Shown: positions 14,729 through 24,900 of the stretch, piece after piece
Numbering within the stretch: position 1 is the stretch's first letter
How the letters are laid out: every line of letters begins with the position of its first letter
Assembly (NCBI RefSeq): GCF_000012965.1
Contig: NC_007575.1
Location: 1,240,001-1,304,000 of the forward strand
Length of the DNA: 64,000 nt
Direction: 5' to 3'
Source: Sulfurimonas denitrificans DSM 1251
GTDB lineage: Bacteria; Campylobacterota; Campylobacteria; Campylobacterales; Sulfurimonadaceae
Made by a program: the position numbers and the translations under genes
Notes under the pieces: generated by a model
What the model saw: the letters and a program-made list of their open reading frames with translations, nothing else
Told to the model about the DNA's origin: nothing
Databases searched by the model: none

Positions 14729-17502
14729 TGAAGAAAGCCTTTGTTTTAATATTTTTTATATTTTCCTTTGTTTCATATTCAAAAGAGATTAAAAAATCAG
14801 AGTTAAATACTGATTTAATTGCAATAAAAATAGGCTCTTTTAACTCTCTCGACAATGCGTTAGACAATGTGAAAGCTATATCTGATAAATATGACATATT
14901 GACACTAAAAGGGAATGATTACAATCAATATGTAGTAAATATCACCCCTGAATCTTACAACACTACACTAGCGGATGTTAAAAAAAATCATCCCGATGCT
15001 TTTAAAACAGATAAACTCTCTTTTAAAACTGATGGTATTATTTTAGGCTCAACTGCTGAAGATTCAACTGAGACTAAAAAAGAGTCTGATAAACCAGCCA
15101 CGGATAATCTTGCAAATAATAGAACCACTCCTAAGAGTGAAGAGATTTCGCTAAATCTCTCAACCATAGATGAGAGCCTCCTAAAAAAGAGCAATAAAGA
15201 GGTAAAAAGTGAGCAAGATTTAAGTAATAGCGTTCAAAATATTATTAAAATAGATATACCAAAAGAGAGCGAAAATTCACAACTATATGAAATAAAAAAT
15301 ATTATAAATGTTGATGTAAAAAAACCTAAAGTTTTAGCTCCGCAAGATAAAAAAGTTGATCTTATTGATGTTGTTTTACAAACTATATCTGCTAGTCACA
15401 AGGTTTTGTCTAGTAGAGAAAAAATGGTACAAGCAAAACGAAATATAGACATAGCATTTGCAAATTATTATCCTTCAGTTGACGCTATCTATACGCTTGG
15501 AAAAACAGAACGAAGACCAGGAGACAAAGAGAATGGAGCTTTAAATAAAGTCAAATATTACGGTGATGAAATCTACTCACTTAAAGTTACTCAAAATGTT
15601 TATGCTGGAGGAGAGACGCAAAACAGTGTTGAACAATTAAGAGCAAATTATCTTGTCGCAAAAGTAGATTTCGAGAGACTCCTAGAAGAGGAGTCTATAA
15701 AAGCGATTAACTCCTATATAGATGTTGTTTTTTCAAGAGATGCTCTTGAAGCAAACAAAAAAAACATAGAAGAGCTTGAAACAATTTTAGAGATAGTTAA
15801 AATAAAATATGATGCTGGTGCACTCTCTATTGGAGAGTTAAGCAATATAGAAGCAAGTGTATCAAACGCAAAATCTCAACTCTCAAGAACAACCTCAAGA
15901 TATACAAATGCTCTAGAGTATTTTAAATTTATTGCAGGTGAATCGTTTAAAGATATGTATCCTTATGAAAAAGTGACGCAAGTTACTCTTAGAGATTTTG
16001 ATGCTTTGTTGGAAAGTTCACTTAAATGCAATAATACTTTACGCTCATTTGAATATGATATATTGAGTTCCAAGCACAACTTAAAAAAATTAAAATCTCC
16101 ATTTAGACCCAAAGTTGATCTTGTAGCTGGAATTGATAAAGTAGCAGATAAAGAGTATTTTGAAAATGTTGAAGATAGCTATTATGCAAAAATGGTGCTT
16201 AGCTACAATCTCTTTAATGGCGGAAGAGATGAAGCTGAATATCTAAAAGCGTACTCTGTGCTAAAAGAAAAATCATACGATAAAGAGGCGGAAATCAGAA
16301 AAGTTAAATGGAGTTTGGAAAAATTTTACACATCTATTACATCACTTCAAAACAATATGAGTAACGTCGAGAGTGAAGTTAATGCTTCAAGAAGTATGGT
16401 TGCGTCTTACTGGGAAAGCTTTAAACATGGAGAACAAGATTTATATATCCTTCTTCAAGCTCAAAGACAACTAAATACAGCAGAATTGGATTTTATACAG
16501 ACACAACAAGATAGCATGAAAGACTATTTTGAAATACTTAGACTTCTTGGAGACTTATTAAACTACTTTGGTATGGATATAAATGATGATGCCTTCCTTG
16601 ACATGGCAAAAGCAAACTACCGCGCAAAAAATAACATTATTGGTAATACGAAAAAAGATGATGCAAAAGCAGAGCCTAAAATAGCAGTTATAAAAGAGTC
16701 AGCAATAGTTAAAGAGGAAGTTAAAAAAGATATTAAAGAGGAGAAGACTCAAGAAGAAACAGCAACTAATGATGAGAGAGTAACTAAAGAAGACTCCTCT
16801 CTCGAGACTCTTTTATCTTTCAATGAGAGCTTTTTGCTTCAAAATCCATCAAGCTATACAATAGTAATTTCTAAATTAAAGAGTCCTGTAGATGCGTTAA
16901 AAGTAATCTCCGAACTGAGTGCTGAAGATAAATCTTTTATGTATGAGTTTTTCCAAAACAAAAAGGTCAAGACTAACATAGCTTATGGAATTTTCAATAG
17001 TATAGAAGAGGCAAAAGAGTCAATGAACTCCGAGCTTAGTGAATTTACAGATTTAACTATAGAGAGTGTTGGCAAAGTACAAAATGATTTTAGAGATTAT
17101 TTTAAACTCTCATTTTTAAATGCTGATGAAGTTATAAAAGTAAAAACAAAAAAAGAAGCAAAAGAGACTAAAGTTGCTGAGATTCCATTTACAACAAATG
17201 AACTCTTCAAAAAAGAGTTTTTATCTGCTCCAAAAGAGTTCTTTACTATAAATATTACAACACTATCTTCAATGGAAATTGCAGGGCGAGTAGTAAAAGA
17301 TGCAAATATAGATCAGCGTAGTTTTGCTTTTGCCTTTGGTAAAGATAGCCGATGGATAAAACTTATGATGGGAGTTTACGCAACTTATGATGAGGCTAAA
17401 GAGGCACTAAATGCGCTTGGGGATATAAAGACTAAATATAACCCTGTTATAGAAAAAATTGCTCTAAAACAAGAGCTATATGAGAAATTTAACAAACAAT
17501 GA
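14728..17502 (+). CDS. TolC-family outer-membrane channel fused to SPOR-like domains
   Basis: A 924-residue protein, about twice the usual TolC length, with a GTG start at 14728 and a signal peptide (FVLIFFIFSFVSYSK). Residues about 28-95 form a SPOR-like unit (IKIGSFNSLDNAL). Residues about 210-630 are the TolC efflux domain with two helical halves (NVYAGGETQNSVEQLRA and YNLFNGGRDEAEYLKA). A charged linker (about 635-690) precedes two more SPOR-like units (about 704-785 and 833-915). SPOR domains bind denuded septal peptidoglycan, so the channel may be tied to the wall or division site. It overlaps the LapD-like gene by 4 bp. Confidence 0.75.
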   Translation: MKKAFVLIFFIFSFVSYSKEIKKSELNTDLIAIKIGSFNSLDNALDNVKAISDKYDILTLKGNDYNQYVVNITPESYNTTLADVKKNHPDAFKTDKLSFKTDGIILGSTAEDSTETKKESDKPATDNLANNRTTPKSEEISLNLSTIDESLLKKSNKEVKSEQDLSNSVQNIIKIDIPKESENSQLYEIKNIINVDVKKPKVLAPQDKKVDLIDVVLQTISASHKVLSSREKMVQAKRNIDIAFANYYPSVDAIYTLGKTERRPGDKENGALNKVKYYGDEIYSLKVTQNVYAGGETQNSVEQLRANYLVAKVDFERLLEEESIKAINSYIDVVFSRDALEANKKNIEELETILEIVKIKYDAGALSIGELSNIEASVSNAKSQLSRTTSRYTNALEYFKFIAGESFKDMYPYEKVTQVTLRDFDALLESSLKCNNTLRSFEYDILSSKHNLKKLKSPFRPKVDLVAGIDKVADKEYFENVEDSYYAKMVLSYNLFNGGRDEAEYLKAYSVLKEKSYDKEAEIRKVKWSLEKFYTSITSLQNNMSNVESEVNASRSMVASYWESFKHGEQDLYILLQAQRQLNTAELDFIQTQQDSMKDYFEILRLLGDLLNYFGMDINDDAFLDMAKANYRAKNNIIGNTKKDDAKAEPKIAVIKESAIVKEEVKKDIKEEKTQEETATNDERVTKEDSSLETLLSFNESFLLQNPSSYTIVISKLKSPVDALKVISELSAEDKSFMYEFFQNKKVKTNIAYGIFNSIEEAKESMNSELSEFTDLTIESVGKVQNDFRDYFKLSFLNADEVIKVKTKKEAKETKVAEIPFTTNELFKKEFLSAPKEFFTINITTLSSMEIAGRVVKDANIDQRSFAFAFGKDSRWIKLMMGVYATYDEAKEALNALGDIKTKYNPVIEKIALKQELYEKFNKQ

Positions 17503-19574
17503 AAACATATATCTCTCTTATATTTTTTTTAATTACTCTCTTTAGCTCTGCATCTGCCCTATATTATTATCATATAGAAGATGAAGCTCTAAAGAGAGTA
17601 GCGCATGATAAAGAGATACTAAAAGCTCAAGTATTAAGAGTCGCTAAAGAGTCTGTAACTAACCTTACTCTATTTGAGAGCAGCATCAAAACTCTGCAAC
17701 AAACGAACCCTCTAAGTGAAGTCAAACTTCAACTAAAAAAACTCTCTTTTAGTGAAGATATCCTACTTAAAAAAGTTTTTTTAAACAGTACGGGATGGTT
17801 TGTAAGTGATGTTACTGTAGATAACACTGATGGAGAGATTTCAGTTGATGATAGCGGTATATATACACTACAACTGTCTAAAGATAAACAAGAGGCTGTT
17901 GAGATAAAATTTCAAGCTATAAAAGATTCTATTATCAAAGATTTTCTTATACCTTTTGCGACAAATAGAGTAGTTTTAAGCACAAATGAGACAAACTCAA
18001 CTGCTACTTTTGAAGAGATACAAGAAGATGACTTCTCTCTTTTTATAAAAGATAACTTTATAGTTGATAGAGAGTTACTAAGAGATAAGTTCTATACATT
18101 TATAATCGCTTTATCTATATTTATGAGCATGATGGCACTCTCTGGCTACCTTTTTTACAGATTCGTTATAATTAAAAACTTCTCACACTCCATAAAAGGT
18201 TTAAATAATTATGTTGAAAATATTATTAAAGGAAAGATGTTAAAAGAGTCTGCTTTGGAGTCAAATTCTAAAGAGCTAAAAAATCTCTATGCAAATACAA
18301 TTGAGTTAAGCAAAAAATTCATAAATGTCTCAAATGAGCTAACAGTTAGCAAAGATATTATCTATCAAAAAGAGAGAAGTGATGAGCTAACTGGGCTTCC
18401 AAATAAAAAATCATTCGAGAATGATTTAAAATATATGTTTATATCAAATAAAGATGGCTACATTATCTATCTTAAGATAGACAAAATTGGACTATTTACT
18501 AAAAACCATGGACCAGAAATTGTAGATTCTTTGATTGAGGATTTTGCACAGTTAATAAATAATTTTATAAATAAAGAGCGAAATAGAAATGGTGCAATTT
18601 ATAGATTTTTCGGTGGAGAATTCTCAATTATACTATATGAAAACTCTATAGAAAAAGTTGAAAAGTTTCTTCTAGATATTCTTGAGCTAACAGATACGCT
18701 AAGAGATAAATACTACTTCTTTGATCGTGCTATCTACTATGGTGCTTCACCTTTTGACCATTATGGCACTATCGAGTCTATCATGCAGAGTGCTCAGGAA
18801 GCTTATGAAGTAGCACTTAAAGAGAAAACAAAATCATACTTTATAGTAGATTTAATGCAACAAGCTGAATTTAATAAAAAATTAGAAGGAAGCGTCAAAG
18901 ATATTATTAAAAGAAATGACTTTGTACTTCAGTATCTTCATGACACGCTCACTTTTGGAGAAAATCCTAAACTCCTTATGCAAGAGGTTTCACCACTAAT
19001 TATAGATAGTTTTACATATGAAAATATACCAACTGGTAAATTTATATCTGTGGCAGAGAAGATTGGAGTTGTTGCTGATTTTGATAAGGCGTTAATACTC
19101 AAAGTTTTAGAGCAGATAGAGTTTGGAGGGTTAGAGCATAAAATCTGTGTTGTTTTATCAATTCCTTCAATTGCCAATAAACTCTTTATATCTTGGTTAG
19201 AGACCATGGCTATAGAGAATCCTCTTATTAAAAATATTATATTTACCTCCGCTTGTTATAGTGTGGCTAGTAATTTTGAAGATTTTAAACACTTTAACTC
19301 AATACTTAAGGCGCACAACCTTGAGAATATGATAAAAAAATATGACCCGACAGATTTAAGCCTAGAGAGTCTAATAGAGCTTAAACCATCATATTTAAAA
19401 CTAGATAGAAACTTCTGCCAAGACTTTAAAAAAGATAGCACAAAACAACATGTAGTAAAGCAGATTTTACTATTCTCAGATACACATGATATAAAAGTTA
19501 TAGGTGATTCACTAAAGAGTGAGCAGGATTATCTGGCATTTGAGATGCTTGGTGTCTATGGAAATTGTCATTAA
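17499..19574 (+). CDS. LapD-like degenerate GGDEF/EAL membrane protein
   Basis: A 691-residue protein. Helix 1 is about 5-22, a periplasmic domain is about 23-200, helix 2 is about 203-222, then a HAMP-like segment and a degenerate GGDEF domain about 290-445, where the signature reads FFGGEFS. A degenerate EAL domain runs from about 460 to the end, with QEVSPLI in place of EALLR. Neither active site looks functional, so it is likely a c-di-GMP receptor, like LapD, which signals across the membrane to control adhesin retention. The EAL domain ends early (GVYGNCH) compared with the usual GQGYxFxxP finish. No LapG-type protease is seen next to it. Confidence 0.75.
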   Translation: MKTYISLIFFLITLFSSASALYYYHIEDEALKRVAHDKEILKAQVLRVAKESVTNLTLFESSIKTLQQTNPLSEVKLQLKKLSFSEDILLKKVFLNSTGWFVSDVTVDNTDGEISVDDSGIYTLQLSKDKQEAVEIKFQAIKDSIIKDFLIPFATNRVVLSTNETNSTATFEEIQEDDFSLFIKDNFIVDRELLRDKFYTFIIALSIFMSMMALSGYLFYRFVIIKNFSHSIKGLNNYVENIIKGKMLKESALESNSKELKNLYANTIELSKKFINVSNELTVSKDIIYQKERSDELTGLPNKKSFENDLKYMFISNKDGYIIYLKIDKIGLFTKNHGPEIVDSLIEDFAQLINNFINKERNRNGAIYRFFGGEFSIILYENSIEKVEKFLLDILELTDTLRDKYYFFDRAIYYGASPFDHYGTIESIMQSAQEAYEVALKEKTKSYFIVDLMQQAEFNKKLEGSVKDIIKRNDFVLQYLHDTLTFGENPKLLMQEVSPLIIDSFTYENIPTGKFISVAEKIGVVADFDKALILKVLEQIEFGGLEHKICVVLSIPSIANKLFISWLETMAIENPLIKNIIFTSACYSVASNFEDFKHFNSILKAHNLENMIKKYDPTDLSLESLIELKPSYLKLDRNFCQDFKKDSTKQHVVKQILLFSDTHDIKVIGDSLKSEQDYLAFEMLGVYGNCH

Positions 19575-19584
19575 GAGGTTTGAT

Positions 19585-20064
19585 ATGAAGAGAGTACTAT
19601 TTTTAATTTTATGTTTTAGTTTAGCAGAGGCGACAGATATCTCATCAAGAGAGTACAACTCCATAGACGAACAATTGGCATATAACGCTATAAAAAAAAT
19701 CTTTGTCTCCGCTGAGAGCCAAACTATAGTCGATACAAACTGGAGCACTCTACATGTAAGTAAACGATCTACCTCTGGCTTTATAGATATCACTACATCG
19801 ATTGAGAATATTTTGCTCAAAACAAAATACTTAAGCGATAGTGATTCTCAAAAGATGAGTTTAGAGATTTTTACAACAGTTAATGAAGAGAACTCTTATG
19901 TATCATCAGATAGTTTTTTACACACACTAATGTGGAACAGAATTGAGTATGCACTTGGTTTTGATGATAATTGGATTGAATGTATCTACTCACCTAGAGG
20001 CATATTTTATATAAATCATCCATTATGCTCAGTGAATAAAGAGATATTTGAGCTTGAGAGATGA
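19585..20064 (+). CDS. Small secreted protein of unknown family in the adhesin operon
   Basis: A 159-residue protein. ATG at 19585 is chosen because it lies 10 bp after the previous stop, follows GAGG, and begins a clear signal peptide (MKRVLFLILCFSLAEA). The mature part of about 143 residues has two cysteines late in the chain (WIECIYS and HPLCSVN) that could form a disulfide. I recognise no family. It takes the place where LapG often occurs, but lacks a Cys-His-Asp protease arrangement. It overlaps the Sel1 gene by 4 bp (ATGA). Confidence 0.6.
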   Translation: MKRVLFLILCFSLAEATDISSREYNSIDEQLAYNAIKKIFVSAESQTIVDTNWSTLHVSKRSTSGFIDITTSIENILLKTKYLSDSDSQKMSLEIFTTVNEENSYVSSDSFLHTLMWNRIEYALGFDDNWIECIYSPRGIFYINHPLCSVNKEIFELER

Positions 20065-20972
20065 AAAAAGCACTACCTTTTTTAACGCTCTTTTTTTTTG
20101 CATTCACACAACTATTTGCAGATATAAACTCAACCAAGACATTTGATAAATACCTAAGAGAAGCAAAGGATGGAAACTCTTCTGCCATGTTTAATGTAGG
20201 TCTTAGCTACTTTAACGGAGTTGGTGTCGAAAAGAACCATAATAAGGCTTTTGAGTGGTATAACAGAGCTTCAGATAAAGGAAATTTAGAGGCACTAAAC
20301 AACCTTGGTACAATGTATGACAATGGAGATGCAACTCTTCAAAACAGCTCTTTGGCACAAAAATATTATGAGATGGCAGCTAATGCTGGACTTGCTACTG
20401 CACAGCTAAATTTAGGTCTATTTTTTGAGAAAAACCCAACTAGTGAAAATATGAAAAAAGCAGCCTCTTGGTATGAAAAAGCAGCGCTACAAGGAAATAG
20501 TATCGCACAAAACAATCTTGCTAAATTATATTACTTTGGCAATGGTATCGGTTACAACTTGGAGAGAGCTTTTTACTGGTTTCAAGAAGCAGCATGGCAA
20601 GATGACCCAATAGCACAGTACAATCTCTCCATGATGTACTATAAAGCAGAACACACGCCTTATGACGCTTCTAAAACACTATTTTGGCTTGAGCGATCAG
20701 CTAAAAATGGAAGCCAACATGCACAGACAAAGCTGGGTGATTTCTATACAGAGGGGTTGATTGTAAAAAAAAATTTAGAAATTGCTTTTGAGTGGTACAT
20801 GAGAGCAGCTCTTAAAAATTATCAAAAAGCGCTCTATCAAGTTGGGGTATTTTACTTTTATGGACATGGAGTAAATAAAAATTCCATAAAAGCAAAAGAG
20901 TGGCTGGAAAAAGCCTCAGAATCAGGCTATGAAGATGCCACTTTATTTATGCAGAGGAACAAGCTTAGATAA
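20061..20972 (+). CDS. Secreted Sel1-repeat protein
   Basis: A 303-residue protein with a signal peptide (LTLFFFAFTQLFA), followed by about seven Sel1/TPR-like repeats of roughly 36 residues (AMFNVGLSYFNGVGVEKNHN, ALNNLGTMYDNG, AQNNLAKLYYFGNGI and others). Sel1 repeats form helical solenoids that scaffold protein complexes. As the last gene of the secretion operon it may help assemble the exporter or adhesin in the periplasm. It ends 3 bp from the convergent HDOD gene. Confidence 0.8.
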   Translation: MKKALPFLTLFFFAFTQLFADINSTKTFDKYLREAKDGNSSAMFNVGLSYFNGVGVEKNHNKAFEWYNRASDKGNLEALNNLGTMYDNGDATLQNSSLAQKYYEMAANAGLATAQLNLGLFFEKNPTSENMKKAASWYEKAALQGNSIAQNNLAKLYYFGNGIGYNLERAFYWFQEAAWQDDPIAQYNLSMMYYKAEHTPYDASKTLFWLERSAKNGSQHAQTKLGDFYTEGLIVKKNLEIAFEWYMRAALKNYQKALYQVGVFYFYGHGVNKNSIKAKEWLEKASESGYEDATLFMQRNKLR

Positions 20973-20975
20973 AAA

Positions 20976-21785
20976 CTACTGCTTCTCTTTAATATCTGCA
21001 ATAATTTGCTCTAACTCAGCTGGTTTTAGTGAGAGAGATGTTGCATACTCTATTGCACTCTTGATTGACTCTTCTTTAAATGGATGGACGATATTACAAA
21101 CTCTGTTTACTGTGTGAACAATTTGTGATACAAGCAGACTTTTATTTTCAGGATGTGATGGTTCATCAACATATCTAATATCATTTACCAACGCTTCAGA
21201 CAATCCCCATTTCTCAAATATTGCAGCAGTAATCATAGATGTGGACGCACCTATGTATCTCTTCTCAACACTAGCGATATCTACAGCATCTTTTACATCA
21301 GCATAAAACTCATCACTTAGCCCTTTTTCTTTAATGATTCTAGCGATAATAAACTTACCAGTCTCTAATAAAAATGTAGGTAAAAGCAATCTGTCTCTTA
21401 GCTCAATATCTATCTCACTAGCCCATTTTGAAGCCATTATAATAGCTTGAGATGCAGTTTCCAAAAACTTATTTGAATCAGCTCCATAAGGCTCTAGTGA
21501 AGTCTCTATAAGATTTTTAATAGCACTACCAAGAGCTAATGATATAGTAAAGTTTACACCCAAGAGGCTAACCGCCATCTGAGGTGTCTCTATCTTTTTT
21601 TTAAAGCCAAACATGGCAGAGTTGGAAACTTTTAGAAGTGTTGAGAGAATAAGAGGGTCTTTACCAAGGATTTTTGCCAAATCAGCTGGGTTTTTGTCCT
21701 CTTTGTTTTTAAACTCCTCTATATGTATAACCGTTTGTGGAAGAGGAGGAAGTGAGTCTATCTGAGCCAATATATCGTTATTCAT
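20976..21785 (-). CDS. HDOD domain signalling protein
   Basis: A 269-residue soluble protein whose first 200 residues form an HDOD domain: DSLPPLPQTVIHI at the start, ILKVSNSAMFG-like helices (here LLKVSNSAMFGF), and a MAVSLLG helix. HDOD proteins are HD-fold relatives lacking the full metal-binding residues and act in two-component and c-di-GMP signalling. It sits between the secretion operon and the adhesin, separated from the adhesin by a remnant of the adhesin's 3' end. Its target is unknown. Confidence 0.85.
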   Translation of the reverse strand: MNNDILAQIDSLPPLPQTVIHIEEFKNKEDKNPADLAKILGKDPLILSTLLKVSNSAMFGFKKKIETPQMAVSLLGVNFTISLALGSAIKNLIETSLEPYGADSNKFLETASQAIIMASKWASEIDIELRDRLLLPTFLLETGKFIIARIIKEKGLSDEFYADVKDAVDIASVEKRYIGASTSMITAAIFEKWGLSEALVNDIRYVDEPSHPENKSLLVSQIVHTVNRVCNIVHPFKEESIKSAIEYATSLSLKPAELEQIIADIKEKQ

Positions 21786-21805
21786 TTTTTCCCTATTTTA
21801 TCTTT

Positions 21806-21949
21806 TTAAACTACATGTAGCGCAAAACTATTATCATCCACTGACGTAACAGCATATTCATTATTTAGAACAAAGTTTGTCACATTAACAAGCTACACAT
21901 TTGTTGCTGTTATTATACTTGATTGTGTATTATTGTTAGCTAAATTAAT
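21806..21949 (-). pseudogene. Decayed duplicate of the adhesin 3' end
   Basis: Translated on the minus strand, this stretch reads LANNNTQSSIITATNV, then a stop, then VTNFVLNNEYAVTSVDDNSF and ALHVV, stop. It aligns throughout with the true C-terminus of the adhesin (DIANNTQGTKVTIDNT, MTNFTIGQSYTITLDDN, SFAMHVV). The two stop codons are 157 bp apart. It has an in-frame stop and no start, so it is a relic of a second gene or a tandem duplication. Confidence 0.75.
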
Positions 21950-21962
21950 TAACACAACTCAG

Positions 21963-24900
21963 TTAAACTACATGCATAGCAAAACTTGTATTATCATCCA
22001 ATGTGATAGTGTAGCTTTGTCCTATTGTAAAGTTTGTCATATCATCACCTTTGGTATTGTCAATAGTGACTTTAGTACCTTGTGTATTATTTGCTATATC
22101 AAGTGTGAGTTCACTTGAACTGCCAATCCATTGTTTCATAGCTCTTGCATCTATATTTATACTATTTGTACTAGAAATTGTGTCAAGTTCTAATCTTTCA
22201 ATATTATTAAATATATCTGCATCATTAAATGTCAAAGCTGCATTGGTTTGAGTTGTTCTAACATCAACCATATCACTGCCGCTTCCCCCATCAATATTTA
22301 GTTTTCCAGCTAAAAGTGCTTCATAATTTGCATAAAAAGTATCATTTCCGCTTCCACCAATAAGGTTTACATCACCATCTACAGCACTAAAATCTTTGTT
22401 GTGAGCATAAAAAGTTCTTCCATTATCGTTATAAGCCTTAATGTTTAAATTTGAATCTGTACCTATTTGAAACGTCTCAAATGTGTTGTAGTAGTTGTCT
22501 AGCATATTTATGGTTTGATTTACACCCATTATCAGGGTGTCTGTTCCACTACTAGCATCTAAGTAGAAGTTCATATTTGCACTTAGTGTAGAACCTGTAA
22601 AATTATATGTATCATTTCCGTTGTATCCAGAAACATATAAGCTACCACTAAAATCACTGAAGTCAATGTTAGTAAAATTAAAATTATCATCAGTAACTGT
22701 ATTTGTTGAATACATGTAGATTCTACTATTATCTCCACCGACTACTTTTGTAAAGCTATTCAAACTCCATTGAGATAGATTAAAGTAAGAGTTATAACTT
22801 CCAAGTTCCAATATCTCAAAATTACTAATAGTTTGATTTCTAAAATCAACATTTTGCGCAAGTTTAAGAGTATCGCTACCCCCTCCTCCATCTAAAATTT
22901 CAGTTGCTTGATTTCTAGCTATGATAGTATCAGCTCCAGCTCCACCATAAAGCTTATCTACTCCACTCCAGCCATCTAGCGTCATACCACTATCGTTCGC
23001 AGTTATAGTATCATTTCCTCTTGAGCCGACAACTGACTCAAAATTTTTGATTAAGTCATTATATATTCCAGCTGTTCCAGTGGCTGATAGAAACTCTACT
23101 GTTGCATAACCACCTACAACATTTCCTAAATTAAGCGTTATCGCATCAGAAGTTGTGCTATAGTCGATTGTATCAAATCCATCTCCACCATCTATTTTGT
23201 CATTATTTGTTTGACCTGTGGTATATCTGCCATAACCATAAACAGTGTCATCTCCATCCCCTGCGTCTATGGTGTCATCATCTTGATCACCATATATTAT
23301 GTCTTTACCAGCTCCACCGTAAATCTTATCTTTACCAGAACCACCTCTAATGGTATCATCTCCGCCATAACCATAAATATCATCATCTCCGCCATAACCA
23401 TTAATGATATTAGCAAGTTCATTTCCATGTATCTCATCATTAGTACCATTGCCCAAACCGATACCGCTAAATCCTTCTGCAATTTCGAGTCCATCAATAG
23501 AATTGTACCCATCAATCCAACTGCCATCACCAGCTACAAGTTTATGCTGAACTTTACCATCTGAGTTAAGCCTAATAGCTTGAAACGCTTTATCTTTTAC
23601 TCCATCATCATATAACTCTAGATAGTTATCTCCAGTATCTCCATAACTCTTATCAACTCCACGTCCAGGTCTGATGTAATCATCTCCGCTTCCACCATGA
23701 AGTATGTCATTTCCGCCTCTTCCATAAAGTATATCATTTCCACCCCATCCCCAAAACTCTTCATCAGCACTGTTTGAACCATATATTTTATCTATACCAT
23801 CAGTTGCACTAATTTTTTCTATATCTTTTATCAAATCTATCAAGTTGTCAGTAGCTGTCTCTTTTACCATAACAAAATCACTACTATTTAAATCAACTGT
23901 AATACCTTGAAATGTCTCCATAAAACTAGGCTTAGTAGTATTGAAATCATAATCTGAAGGTTTATATGTTATCCAGTCGCTTCCAGCTCCACCATCTATG
24001 AAGTCATAACCTCCACCAGCAAAGATGCGGTCATCTCCAGCGCCACCTTTGATAAAGTTTGTATTTGCATTCCCATAAATAGTATCATCATATGAAGAAC
24101 CTGTAATATTTTCTACATTAAGAATCCTGTCTTTTTCGTTAACAAGGTCACTATTGAGATGCGCATAATCATACTCTTCACCATTTGGTCTATCAAGTCT
24201 TACTCTCACACCCTCAATCATATTTACATAACTTACAGTGTCAGTGTCAGCTCCTCCATCTATATAATCTTTGCCGCTTCCAGAGATAAGAGTATCGCCT
24301 CCATCTCCGCCATAGAGTTTATTGTTTCCACCTCTGCCATCTATAGTATCACTTCCGCCAAGTCCACTAAGAGTATTATCTTTAGTTAAATTTCCATAAA
24401 TAGTATCGTTGTATTTACTTCCCGTAATATTTTCAATATCTTTATAAATATCATATCCAGTTGCTTGAATGCTATCTAGTCCACTCTCCTGCTTTGATGA
24501 TGAAAAAGAGCCAAGGGTTCCACTCCAAGTACCATTTGCCACAGCGTTACCAGCAGTTGCACCAGCGCTTAAAGAAGCAAAGCCTGCCGCAACACTAGCC
24601 GCACTAATGGCTCCCGTTGCGCTTAGTGTTAATCCTCCAACACTAAGTGATTGTCCAGCTATCAAATCTTTAAAAACAATAGTTGCTTTTTCACTCTGTT
24701 TTGTGTCAATATCGCTACTTCCTTGAGTGATAGCAACATCAATAGCTGGAGTGTCAATACCACTAACACCAGCTGATGCGGTAACTATGTCATCAACAGC
24801 TGTTGTCGCAGTTTGGCTTGTAAAAGTCACAACAGCACCAGTGGCTCCGCCTGAAGTCCATGCTGTAGTTTTTGCACCACTCCATGTACCGTTAGTTACA

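Noticed and set aside
19585-20064. Reading this protein as LapG
   Set aside because: It has a signal peptide and lies next to a lapD-like gene, but the two cysteines are near the C-terminus and there is no Cys-His-Asp order or WxxxC-like start of a BTLCP protease.
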